Positions 8,535 through 15,333 of a DNA stretch of 32,074 nucleotides are shown in pieces. The stretch lies in NCBI GenBank assembly GCA_934089255.1, contig CAKOJI010000014.1, positions 1 to 32,074 on the forward strand. Direction: 5' to 3'. Origin of the DNA: an uncultured Bacilli bacterium. Its GTDB lineage: Bacteria > Bacillota_I > Bacilli_A > RF39 > UBA660. The notes beneath the pieces are model-generated. The model worked only from the letters and a program-made list of their open reading frames with translations. It was not told the origin of the DNA and did not search any database. How positions within the stretch are numbered: the first letter of the stretch is position 1; every line of letters begins with the position of its first letter. A program made the position numbers and the translations under genes.

Positions 8535-9284
8535 ATGTTATATTTGATGTTTATAATTGGTGTTATATTTGGTTCTTTTTATGGTGTTGTCGGAACTAGA
8601 TTACCAGAAGGAAAAAGTATAGTTAAACCAGGAAGTCATTGTGAAAATTGTGGTCATATTTTAAAGTGGTATGAAAATATTCCAATATTAAGTTATATAT
8701 TTTTGGGTGGTTTATGTAAAAAGTGTAAAAAGCCTATTGGATTTGTATATTTTATGACTGAGTTATTAAGTGGAGCTTTATTTGCTCTTTGTTATAAAGT
8801 ATATGGAATTAATTATAATTTGTATTTATCTTTGATAATAAGTAGTTTAGTTATAATTATATTTGTTAGTGATTCTAAATATATGATAATTAATGATAGT
8901 CCTTTAGTTATTAGTTCTATTTTGGTTTTTATAATAAAATTTATTTGTAGTGGTTATAAAGTTGCTTTGATGTCTATATTTGATGGGTTAATAATATTTT
9001 TAGTTGCATATTTACTTATGTTATTTGGTAAAATGTTATTTAAACAAGAAGCACTAGGTGGTGGAGATATAAAATTATCTTTTGTTGCTGGAATGTTTTT
9101 AGGTATAAAGTTTGGTATATTATATATTGTTTTAGCAAGTTTTTTAGCATTTCCATATGCAATTTATATTACTATTAAAAATAAAGATAATATGTTACCA
9201 TTTGGACCATTTTTAGTAAGTAGTTTATTAATAGTATTTTTAAATATGAATATGTTTAATGAAATGTTAAAAATGTTATTTTAA
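8535..9284 (+). CDS. Prepilin leader peptidase / N-methyltransferase
   Basis: The 249-residue polytopic membrane protein belongs to the A24 aspartyl peptidases (PilD/ComC), which cut the leader of pilin-like proteins and methylate the new N-terminus. The N-terminal zinc/methyltransferase region has the cysteine set C36, C39, C61, C64 around WYENIPILSYIFLGG. The catalytic aspartates are D113 (FVSDSKYMIIND) and D178 in GGGDIKLS. Both motifs are intact, so the enzyme is probably bifunctional. It sits directly behind the PilC-like gene, implying at least one pilin-like substrate encoded elsewhere. ATG at 8535 follows a GGTGAT ribosome site overlapping the preceding stop. Confidence 0.92.
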   Translation: MLYLMFIIGVIFGSFYGVVGTRLPEGKSIVKPGSHCENCGHILKWYENIPILSYIFLGGLCKKCKKPIGFVYFMTELLSGALFALCYKVYGINYNLYLSLIISSLVIIIFVSDSKYMIINDSPLVISSILVFIIKFICSGYKVALMSIFDGLIIFLVAYLLMLFGKMLFKQEALGGGDIKLSFVAGMFLGIKFGILYIVLASFLAFPYAIYITIKNKDNMLPFGPFLVSSLLIVFLNMNMFNEMLKMLF

Positions 9285-9296
9285 AGGAGTGTAAGG

Positions 9297-10307
9297 ATGA
9301 AAAGATTTTTAAGTATAAGTGTTGTTAGTTTATTTTATTTAGCAATAGTGTTTGGTGTTATTAGTTATATGGTTATTCCTAATGTTAAAGTTTTAAATGA
9401 AATTAATAACAAACAAAATATAAGTGAAGAAGAAAAAAATAAATTAGTGGAATCTATTAATAATAAGTATGATGAGTTAGAAAATAATATTAAGGAAAGT
9501 TATAGTAGTAGATTAAAACAAATAGATGAAGAATTAATTAGTAAAAATTCAGAAGAAAATAAAGAATTTATGACTAATGGTTTTTCAGATACTTATTATA
9601 GATTAAATACAGAGATAGCTAACTTAAATAAAGAAAAATTTGAGATTAATAAGAAACAAGATACTGAATTAAATAGTAATAAAGCAAAAAGAAATACTGA
9701 ATTAAGAGCAATTAGTGGTCAAAATAGTGATTCATTTTTTAAAAAATCCAAGAGTTTTGTTTTAATTGTTGTGGGAGGTTTAATACTTTTATTTCCTATT
9801 TTAGTTACTATTTCAAAATTTAATGTTTTAACAATACTTTTAAATAGAGTTAAAAATAGTTGGAGTCAGATAGATGTTTTATTAAAACAAAGGGCTGATT
9901 TAATTCCAAATATAGTAAGTACTGTTAAAGGTTATTCTAATTATGAAAAGGATACTTTAACTAGTGTTATTGATGCTAGAAATGAAGTTATGAGTGCTAA
10001 AACAAAAGAAGAAGAAATAATTGCTAATAAAAAATTAAATTATGGCGTTAATAAATTATTAGTACTACAAGAAGATTATCCAGAATTAAAAGCAGATGAA
10101 AATTATATGAGTTTACATAAGAATTTAAAAGAAATAGAAGATAATATAGCTAGTTTAAGACAAGAATATAATAATAATGTTTTAAGATATAAAAATAAAG
10201 TTGAAACTTTTCCAAATAATATTTTTGCTAATATTTTTGGTTTTAAATCTCAAGTATTTTTCAAAATAGATGATGATGAGAGAGAAAATGTAAATATAAA
10301 TTTATAA
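9297..10307 (+). CDS. LemA-domain membrane protein with extra N-terminal coiled-coil module
   Basis: The C-terminal half (about 178-336) matches LemA: NRVKNSWSQIDVLLKQRADL, IPNIVSTVKGYSNYEKDTL, and an F-x-N-x-F-G-F motif near residue 312. LemA proteins are usually about 185-200 residues with one N-terminal membrane helix; their role is poorly defined. Here 336 residues include a first membrane helix (6-28), a Glu/Lys/Asn-rich probable coiled coil (33-145) and a second membrane helix (154-173) before the LemA domain. The first half may therefore face outside. It is followed by a terminator, so it closes the PilC-prepilin peptidase unit. AAAGGAG lies before the ATG. Confidence 0.85.
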   Translation: MKRFLSISVVSLFYLAIVFGVISYMVIPNVKVLNEINNKQNISEEEKNKLVESINNKYDELENNIKESYSSRLKQIDEELISKNSEENKEFMTNGFSDTYYRLNTEIANLNKEKFEINKKQDTELNSNKAKRNTELRAISGQNSDSFFKKSKSFVLIVVGGLILLFPILVTISKFNVLTILLNRVKNSWSQIDVLLKQRADLIPNIVSTVKGYSNYEKDTLTSVIDARNEVMSAKTKEEEIIANKKLNYGVNKLLVLQEDYPELKADENYMSLHKNLKEIEDNIASLRQEYNNNVLRYKNKVETFPNNIFANIFGFKSQVFFKIDDDERENVNINL

Positions 10308-10319
10308 TTAATTGATTTT

Positions 10320-10344
10320 AAAAGACTAAATAAGTCTTTTTTTT
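10320..10344 (+). terminator. Intrinsic terminator after the LemA gene
   Basis: Stem AAAAGACT (10320-10327) pairs with AGTCTTTT (10333-10340) around the five-base loop AAATA, followed by four more T residues. It ends the transcript that starts at about 6880. Confidence 0.85.
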
Positions 10345-10367
10345 CATACAATTTTATAGGTGAATAT

Positions 10368-11411
10368 ATGAAAAAGTATATTATATTATTGATAATAATT
10401 TTATTTCCTTTGAGAGTAAATGCTACTAGTACTACATTAATGGATATGGATACTAATAGAGTTTTATATAACAGTAATGGTAATGATGTTAGATTAATTG
10501 CTAGTATTAGTAAGATTATGACTGCTATCGTAACTATAAATAATTATGATATTAGTAACGTTATAAAGATTGATGAAAGTGTTTTAAAGAGTTATGGTAG
10601 TGGAATATATGTTGAAGTTGGGGAAGAAATAAGTGTAGAAAATTTGCTATATGGTTTAATGCTTAGAAGTGGTAATGATGCTGCTATTCAAATTGCAAAT
10701 ACTGTTGGTGGAAGTATGGAAAACTTTGTTAAAATGATGAATGATACTGCTAAATCTATTGGTATGAAAAATACTAATTTTATTAATTCTAGTGGTTTAG
10801 AAAATGATAAAGGTGAAGGAAATACGAGTACTAGCTACGACATGGCTCTTTTAATGAGTTATGCTATGAAAAATGAAGTGTTTAAAAAAATAGTTAGTAC
10901 ACAGAAAAAGGTTGTGAAAACTAATTATAAGACATATGTGTGGTATAACAAAAATAAACTACTTAAAAATTATAAATTTTGTACTGGTGGTAAAACTGGT
11001 TTTACAGAAAAAGCAAGAAGAACTTTAGTAACTACTGCTAGTAAAGACAATATGAATTTTGTTGTTGTTACGCTTAATGACCCAAATGATTTTAGTGATC
11101 ATTTAAATTTATATGAAGAATATTTTAAAAAGTATAAGAGTTATAAAGTACTTGATAGCAAAGATAAATTTTCTAATGAAAAATATTATATTAAAAATGA
11201 TAAATATGTTGCTTTAACACAAGATGAGTTTAAGTCTATAAAAAAAGAAGTTGTATATTATGATAACAATGTTAGTGATATTGTAGGCTTTATAAATATT
11301 AAATTAAATGATAAATTATTAGCTAAAGAATATATTTATGAAAAAAAAGAAACTGTTAAGAAGAAAAAGAAGATGAATTTTATAGAAAAAATAAAAAAAT
11401 TATTTGATTAG
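10368..11411 (+). CDS. D-alanyl-D-alanine carboxypeptidase (S11 family, DacB/DacF-like)
   Basis: This penicillin-binding protein trims the terminal D-Ala from peptidoglycan stem peptides outside the membrane. Residues 1-19 form a signal peptide with a short VNA-type cut region. The three catalytic motifs are complete: S46-I-S-K49 (ASISKIMTA), S101-G-N (LRSGNDAA) and K209-T-G (CTGGKTGFT). The C-terminal part beyond about 250 is Lys-rich and ends in a basic helix. Directly downstream lie spmA and spmB, and the Bacillus order is dacB-spmA-spmB-rluB, so it is likely the DacB-type member. The 347-residue length is slightly shorter than typical DacB. Confidence 0.92.
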   Translation: MKKYIILLIIILFPLRVNATSTTLMDMDTNRVLYNSNGNDVRLIASISKIMTAIVTINNYDISNVIKIDESVLKSYGSGIYVEVGEEISVENLLYGLMLRSGNDAAIQIANTVGGSMENFVKMMNDTAKSIGMKNTNFINSSGLENDKGEGNTSTSYDMALLMSYAMKNEVFKKIVSTQKKVVKTNYKTYVWYNKNKLLKNYKFCTGGKTGFTEKARRTLVTTASKDNMNFVVVTLNDPNDFSDHLNLYEEYFKKYKSYKVLDSKDKFSNEKYYIKNDKYVALTQDEFKSIKKEVVYYDNNVSDIVGFINIKLNDKLLAKEYIYEKKETVKKKKKMNFIEKIKKLFD

Positions 11412-11419
11412 GTGATTTA

Positions 11420-12004
11420 ATGGTAAATGTCTTATGGGGAGTATTTATAATTATAGGTGTAGTTTTTGGTTTTATAAATGGGAAGATAGATTTAATAAAT
11501 AATGAGATAATTAATAGTGGTAAAAGTACTTTAGAATTAATGTTAGAGATGCTTCCTATGCTTGCTTTATGGATGGGATTAATGAGAATTGCAGAAGATA
11601 GTGGCTTATTAAAACAAATTGCTCATAAATTGAGTTTTATTCTAAAACATTTATTTCCTACAATTCCCAGAGATAATGAAGCTTTAGGTTTAATAGCTAG
11701 CAATGTGGCTATAAACATGGCTGGTTTAGGTTCTGCTGCAACACCATGTGGTTTAAAAGCTATGAAGGAATTACAAAAATTAAATGATAAAAAAGATAGG
11801 GCAACTACTGCTATGATAACTTTTTTAGTACTTAATACAGGTGGTGTTACTATTATTCCTACTACAATAATTTCATTACGTGTTATGCACGGTAGTGCAA
11901 CACCTACTGAAGTAATACCAACATGTATAATAGCAACGTTTTCATCTTGTATATCAGGTTTAATATTAGATTATTTTATAAGGAGAAAAAATGGCAACGT
12001 TTAG
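11420..12004 (+). CDS. spmA: Spore maturation protein A family
   Basis: The 194-residue polytopic protein has the SpmA layout: an N-terminal membrane helix, then GEKSTLELMLEMLPMLALWMGL-like sequence, then a Gate-like region with ALGLIASNVAINMAGLGSAATPCGLKAM. In Bacillus SpmA and SpmB work with DacB in spore-core dehydration and cortex structure. The ATG at 11420 lies 8 bases after the carboxypeptidase gene behind GGTGAT. Its end overlaps spmB by 14 bases. In lineages without sporulation it may act in ordinary wall or transport functions; nothing in this window shows spores. Confidence 0.92.
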   Translation: MVNVLWGVFIIIGVVFGFINGKIDLINNEIINSGKSTLELMLEMLPMLALWMGLMRIAEDSGLLKQIAHKLSFILKHLFPTIPRDNEALGLIASNVAINMAGLGSAATPCGLKAMKELQKLNDKKDRATTAMITFLVLNTGGVTIIPTTIISLRVMHGSATPTEVIPTCIIATFSSCISGLILDYFIRRKNGNV

Positions 12005-12515
12005 TATAATAGCTTTACCTTTAATAGTATTATCTATTGTATTATATGGTTATAAAAAAAGAGTTAATATTTATGATTCTTTTATGAAAGGGGTTTTAGA
12101 AGGTTTAAAAACTTGTTTAGAAATATTTCCTAATATACTAGCTATGATATTTGCAGTTAATCTTTTAATAAAAAGTGGTTTTATAGATTATATTAGTTCT
12201 TTTTTAAATCCTATTTTATCTAAATATAATTTAAGTACTGATATTATTAGTATGTCTATTTTTAGACCTATTAGTGGTAATGCTAGTTTAGCAATACTAA
12301 ATAATATATTAAAAGTTTATGGACCTGATTCTATAATGGGAAAGCTTGCTAGTACAATTCAGGGTTCAACTGATACGACTTTTTATGTTCTTGCTTTATA
12401 TTTTGGTAGTATAGGTGTAAAGAAAACTAGATATGCATTACCAGTTGGATTATTTGCAGATTTTGTTGGTATTTTAATAAGTTTTATTTTAGTTTATTTG
12501 TTTTTTGGTAGATGA
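11991..12515 (+). CDS. spmB: Spore maturation protein B family
   Basis: The 174-residue membrane protein resembles SpmB with a Gate (nucleoside-recognition-type) domain: LEGLKTCLEIFPNILAMIFAVNLLIKSG, then MSIFRPISGNASLAILNNIL and GSTDTTFYVLALYFGSIGVK. The start overlaps the end of spmA by 14 bases, with AAGGAG inside spmA's last codons, so the two are translationally coupled and their products probably act together. It precedes rluB, as in Bacillus. Confidence 0.92.
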   Translation: MATFSIIALPLIVLSIVLYGYKKRVNIYDSFMKGVLEGLKTCLEIFPNILAMIFAVNLLIKSGFIDYISSFLNPILSKYNLSTDIISMSIFRPISGNASLAILNNILKVYGPDSIMGKLASTIQGSTDTTFYVLALYFGSIGVKKTRYALPVGLFADFVGILISFILVYLFFGR

Positions 12516-12576
12516 TAATCTACTTTTTATTTTGTTTTATTTATGATAAAATACTTCTATGAAGGAAGTTGATTCT

Positions 12577-13293
12577 ATGGAAAGATTACAAAAGGTTATT
12601 GCAAATAGTGGTTATTGTTCTAGAAGAAAAGCAGAAGAATTGATAGTTAATGGTAGAGTAAAAGTAAATGGTGAGGTTGTTACTGAATTAGGTGTTAAGG
12701 TAAGTAGTGATGATGCTCTAAGTATTGACGGTAAAGCATTAAAACTAGAAGAAGATAAAGTATATTTTTTACTTAATAAACCAAGAGGTGTTGTTAGTAC
12801 TAGTAGTGATGATAAGGGTAGAAAGACTGTTGTTGATTTAATTGATACTGATAAACGTATTTATCCTGTTGGTAGATTAGATTATGATACAACTGGTTTA
12901 CTTTTATTAACTAATGATGGCAATTTAGCTAATTTATTGATGCATCCTACAAATGGTATTCCAAAAAAGTATGTTGCAAAATTAAATAAATTTTTTGAAA
13001 TTTCTGATTTAAAACGTCTAGAAAAAGGTATAATGATAGATGGTATTATGTGTATTCCAACTAGAGTAAAAATAAAAACTAATAATAGAGAAAAAGATTT
13101 TAGTATAGTTGAAGTTACTATATTAGAAGGAAGAAATCATATTATTAAAAGATTATTTATGGAGTTAGGTTATTTAGTTGATAAATTATCAAGAATTGAA
13201 TATTCATTTTTAAATTTAGATGGTTTAAAAAGTGGTGAATATAGAATGTTATCTATTAAAGAAGTAAGGAAATTATATGAATATAAGAAATAA
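12577..13293 (+). CDS. rluB: 23S rRNA pseudouridine synthase B family
   Basis: The 238-residue protein begins with an S4 RNA-binding domain (MERLQKVIANSGYCSRRKAE...VNGRVKVNG) and continues with the RsuA/RluB catalytic domain, including PVGRLDYDTTGLLLLTNDG, which holds the catalytic aspartate, and GRNHIIKRLFMELGY. I prefer the ATG at 12577 to one six codons upstream because GAAGGAAG (12561-12568) is placed correctly for it and the S4 domain begins right there. The short AT-rich gap before the gene has a TATGAT/TAAAAT element (12542-12552) that could be a -10 box. The 3' end overlaps the next gene by 17 bases. Confidence 0.93.
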   Translation: MERLQKVIANSGYCSRRKAEELIVNGRVKVNGEVVTELGVKVSSDDALSIDGKALKLEEDKVYFLLNKPRGVVSTSSDDKGRKTVVDLIDTDKRIYPVGRLDYDTTGLLLLTNDGNLANLLMHPTNGIPKKYVAKLNKFFEISDLKRLEKGIMIDGIMCIPTRVKIKTNNREKDFSIVEVTILEGRNHIIKRLFMELGYLVDKLSRIEYSFLNLDGLKSGEYRMLSIKEVRKLYEYKK

Positions 13294-14485
13294 TATTCTA
13301 GTTACTAAACTTGATGATTTTGGACGTGGAATAGGTTATGTTGATAATAAAATTATTTTTATAAAGAATGCTTTACCAGATGAAATAGTAGATGTTGGTA
13401 TAGTTAAAGATACTAAAAAATATTATGAAGGTAATGTTATAAAATATATTAAAGTAAGTGATAAGAGGAAAGAAGTAAAATGTCCATTTTATGATAGATG
13501 TGGTGGATGTAATTTACTTCATATTGCTTATGATGATTCAATTCAATATAAGGTTGATAAAGTTAAAAATATATTAGATAAGTTTGCTTCTATAAAAAAT
13601 AATATAGAGATTATAAAGAATGATAATCCATTTTATTATAGAAATAAAATAGAGTTAAAAATAGAAAATAATAAATGGGGTTATTATAATTCTAGTACAC
13701 ATAATTTTGTGGAAATTAATGAGTGTTTGATAGCAAAAGAATCTATAAATGATGTTCTTTTTAATAAAAAATTTATAAAAGTAAATAATGGAAGTATAAC
13801 TATTAGAAGTAATTATAATGATGAAATAATATTATCTATTAAAACTAATGAAGGTTATTTTATTGATACAGATGGGTTAAAAGAAAAAATTAAGTTAGTT
13901 GGTATAGTTGTTAATGATAAATTAATTTATGGGGAAAGTTATTTTATAGAAAAAGTTAAGGATAAATTTTTTAAAGTTAATTATAATTCTTTCTTTCAAG
14001 TTAATTTGTGTGTTGCTTGTAAAATTTCTAATATAATAAGTGAATATAGTTTTGGTGAAAATTTATTAGATTTATACTGTGGTGTTGGTTTTTTAGGACA
14101 GTTAGTTAGTGATAAATATAAAAAAATATATGGAATAGAAATAAATGAGAATAGTATAATTGATGCTATAAAAAATAGTAATATAAATGGTATTAAGAAT
14201 ACTTATTATTTGTGTGGGAGTACAGATAAGTTAATTGATAAAATAAAAGATAATATTGATACTATAATTGTTGATCCGCCTCGTAGTGGTTTAGTTAAGA
14301 ATACTATAAATGATGTTTTAAAAATGAATGTAGAAAGAATAATTTATATTTCTTGTAATCCTGTGAGTTTAGCAAGAGATTTATCTTTATTGAAAGGTAA
14401 TTATAATGTAGAAAAAATATATATGTTAGATATGTTTAGCAATACTTATCATGTTGAATGTGTATGTGTTCTAAAACTTAGATAA
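13277..14485 (+). CDS. 23S rRNA (uracil-5-)-methyltransferase, RumA/RlmCD type
   Basis: The enzyme makes m5U in 23S rRNA using S-adenosylmethionine. The 402-residue product has an N-terminal TRAM domain (1-58), iron-sulfur cysteines C69, C75, C78 and C150 (CX5CX2C plus one), and a Rossmann methyltransferase domain with LLDLYCGVGFLGQ (264-274) and DPPRSGL (333-339). The nucleophile is C360 in YISCNPVSLARDL. In Bacillus one such enzyme modifies two sites; which sites are targeted here cannot be read from the sequence. AAGGA in rluB lies ahead of the ATG. Length is a little below the 450 of Bacillus RlmCD. Confidence 0.93.
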   Translation: MNIRNNILVTKLDDFGRGIGYVDNKIIFIKNALPDEIVDVGIVKDTKKYYEGNVIKYIKVSDKRKEVKCPFYDRCGGCNLLHIAYDDSIQYKVDKVKNILDKFASIKNNIEIIKNDNPFYYRNKIELKIENNKWGYYNSSTHNFVEINECLIAKESINDVLFNKKFIKVNNGSITIRSNYNDEIILSIKTNEGYFIDTDGLKEKIKLVGIVVNDKLIYGESYFIEKVKDKFFKVNYNSFFQVNLCVACKISNIISEYSFGENLLDLYCGVGFLGQLVSDKYKKIYGIEINENSIIDAIKNSNINGIKNTYYLCGSTDKLIDKIKDNIDTIIVDPPRSGLVKNTINDVLKMNVERIIYISCNPVSLARDLSLLKGNYNVEKIYMLDMFSNTYHVECVCVLKLR

Positions 14486-14598
14486 GCGGTGATATATAAG
14501 AATAAATCAACTATTCAGTAAGTTTCTAAAAATAGTATATAAATAGTAAATATGTATAGTAATAGATAAAAAACTATGCTAATGTTGTTCGAGGAGAA

Positions 14599-14639
14599 TA
14601 TGTTTCCCCATACCATATTAGGTGGTATGGGGAAACATA
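14599..14639. repeat. Perfect 17-bp inverted repeat (hairpin)
   Basis: Arm TATGTTTCCCCATACCA (14599-14615) is exactly complementary to TGGTATGGGGAAACATA (14623-14639) with a 7-base loop, TATTAGG. It is the most GC-rich short stretch in this AT-rich gap. No T-run follows on either strand, so it is not an intrinsic terminator. It sits between the end of the rRNA methyltransferase and the ribosome site of the pyrophosphatase gene. See the findings for the small reading frame lying over it. Confidence 0.9.
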
Positions 14640-14644
14640 ATTGA
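14600..14644 (+). CDS. Possible 14-residue leader peptide over the hairpin
   Basis: An ATG at 14600 is preceded at 4-9 bases by GAGGAG (14591-14596) and opens a frame MFPHTILGGMGKHN ending with TGA at 14642. A TATGCT box lies at 14575-14580. The frame lies almost entirely in the 17-bp inverted repeat, so translating ribosomes would unfold it. It may be a leader peptide or chance; nothing else supports it. Confidence 0.25.
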   Translation: MFPHTILGGMGKHN

Positions 14645-14674
14645 AATGATATTTAAAAGAAATGGGGAGTAAAA

Positions 14675-15007
14675 ATGGAAAAAATATATAATAAATTAGT
14701 AAGAGATAATATTCCAAGTATTATTCAAGAAGACAATGAGATACCAATTACTAGAATTTTATCTGATGCTGAATATAGACAAGAATTATATAAAAAATTA
14801 TTAGAGGAATGTAATGAACTTATAACTTCTAAAACAAGTAATAACATCATAGAGGAGGCTTCTGATGTTTTTGAAGTATTAAAAGCTATTTCAGAGTTAG
14901 AGGGTAAAAATATAGATGCTGTTATAGAAGCTTCAAAACAAAAAAGGTTAAAAAGAGGCGGATTTATCAAAAAGATATTTTTAGAAAAAACAATTAGTAA
15001 AGAGTAA
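14675..15007 (+). CDS. Predicted house-cleaning NTP pyrophosphatase, MazG-superfamily (COG4997 type)
   Basis: The 110-residue all-helical protein resembles the small COG4997 branch of the MazG superfamily, thought to hydrolyse non-canonical nucleoside triphosphates. The family start YNKLVRDNIPSII is followed by ILSDAEYRQELYKKLLEE. Metal-binding acids form EExxE (E44, E45, E48) and ExxD (E61, D64), and the end KRLKRGGFIKKIFLE matches the usual RGGFEKGIFL. Both acidic motifs look intact. It is preceded by GGGGAG and the hairpin at 14599-14639. No operon partner is visible; a weak five-pair hairpin (about 15082-15097) with T residues may terminate it. Confidence 0.85.
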   Translation: MEKIYNKLVRDNIPSIIQEDNEIPITRILSDAEYRQELYKKLLEECNELITSKTSNNIIEEASDVFEVLKAISELEGKNIDAVIEASKQKRLKRGGFIKKIFLEKTISKE

Positions 15008-15144
15008 GTAGTTCTAATAATAAAAATATTAAACAATCTGATAATGCTTAAAAATAATTAATTAAAATGTTGATGAATTGTGCTATGTAAAGCATAATAA
15101 TTTTTATAGACAAAAAAGTGAAAATTTTATATACTTAGGTTAGT

Positions 15145-15150
15145 TATAAT
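15145..15150 (+). promoter_or_regulatory. Candidate -10 box for the glmS transcript
   Basis: TATAAT lies at 15145-15150; the expected -35 region is only AT-rich. A second TATAAT at 15175-15180 abuts the ribozyme cleavage site, and starting there would remove the ribozyme core's 5' end, so the first is the better candidate. Both sit in a repeated AGTTATAAT (15142-15150 and 15172-15180). Confidence 0.4.
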
Positions 15151-15180
15151 CTAAATGGGAGGGCAGTTTTTAGTTATAAT

Positions 15181-15290
15181 GAGCGCCAGAACTTAATAAG
15201 TTGACGAGGTTAGTAGTTATCGAAAATTCGGCGGATGCTACTACGGGTTTTATACTCGATAGATATATAACAAAAAGTAAAATCAATATT
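15181..15290 (+). ncRNA. glmS ribozyme: glmS ribozyme (glucosamine-6-phosphate-dependent catalytic riboswitch)
   Basis: The conserved core is present in order: AGCGCCAGAACT (cleavage expected between A15182 and G15183), GTTGACGAGG (15200-15209), TATCGAAAATTCGGCGGATGC (interrupted by pairing elements), and CTACTACGGG. The P3 stem is TAGTAG (15211-15216) with CTACTA (15238-15243). P1 is reduced to AACTT/AAGTT around a three-base loop (15190-15202). A P4-like helix pairs 15246-15253 with 15277-15284. In this known class, glucosamine-6-phosphate is the cofactor for self-cleavage, which lowers the downstream glmS message. The gene begins 44 bases further on, exactly where the class is expected. 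Confidence 0.95.
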
Positions 15291-15333
15291 ACAACAAAAT
15301 ATATATCATATTACTTATATAGAAGGAGTTATT

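Noticed and set aside
14599..14639. Hairpin as an intrinsic terminator
   Set aside because: No T-run follows the stem on either strand.
14725..15036. Minus-strand frame across the MazG-like gene
   Set aside because: The plus-strand protein has both metal motifs and family ends; the opposing frame is a composition shadow.
15175..15180. Second TATAAT before glmS as the main promoter
   Set aside because: A start from it would fall within the ribozyme core and destroy cleavage, so it is more likely part of the leader than the active -10 box.
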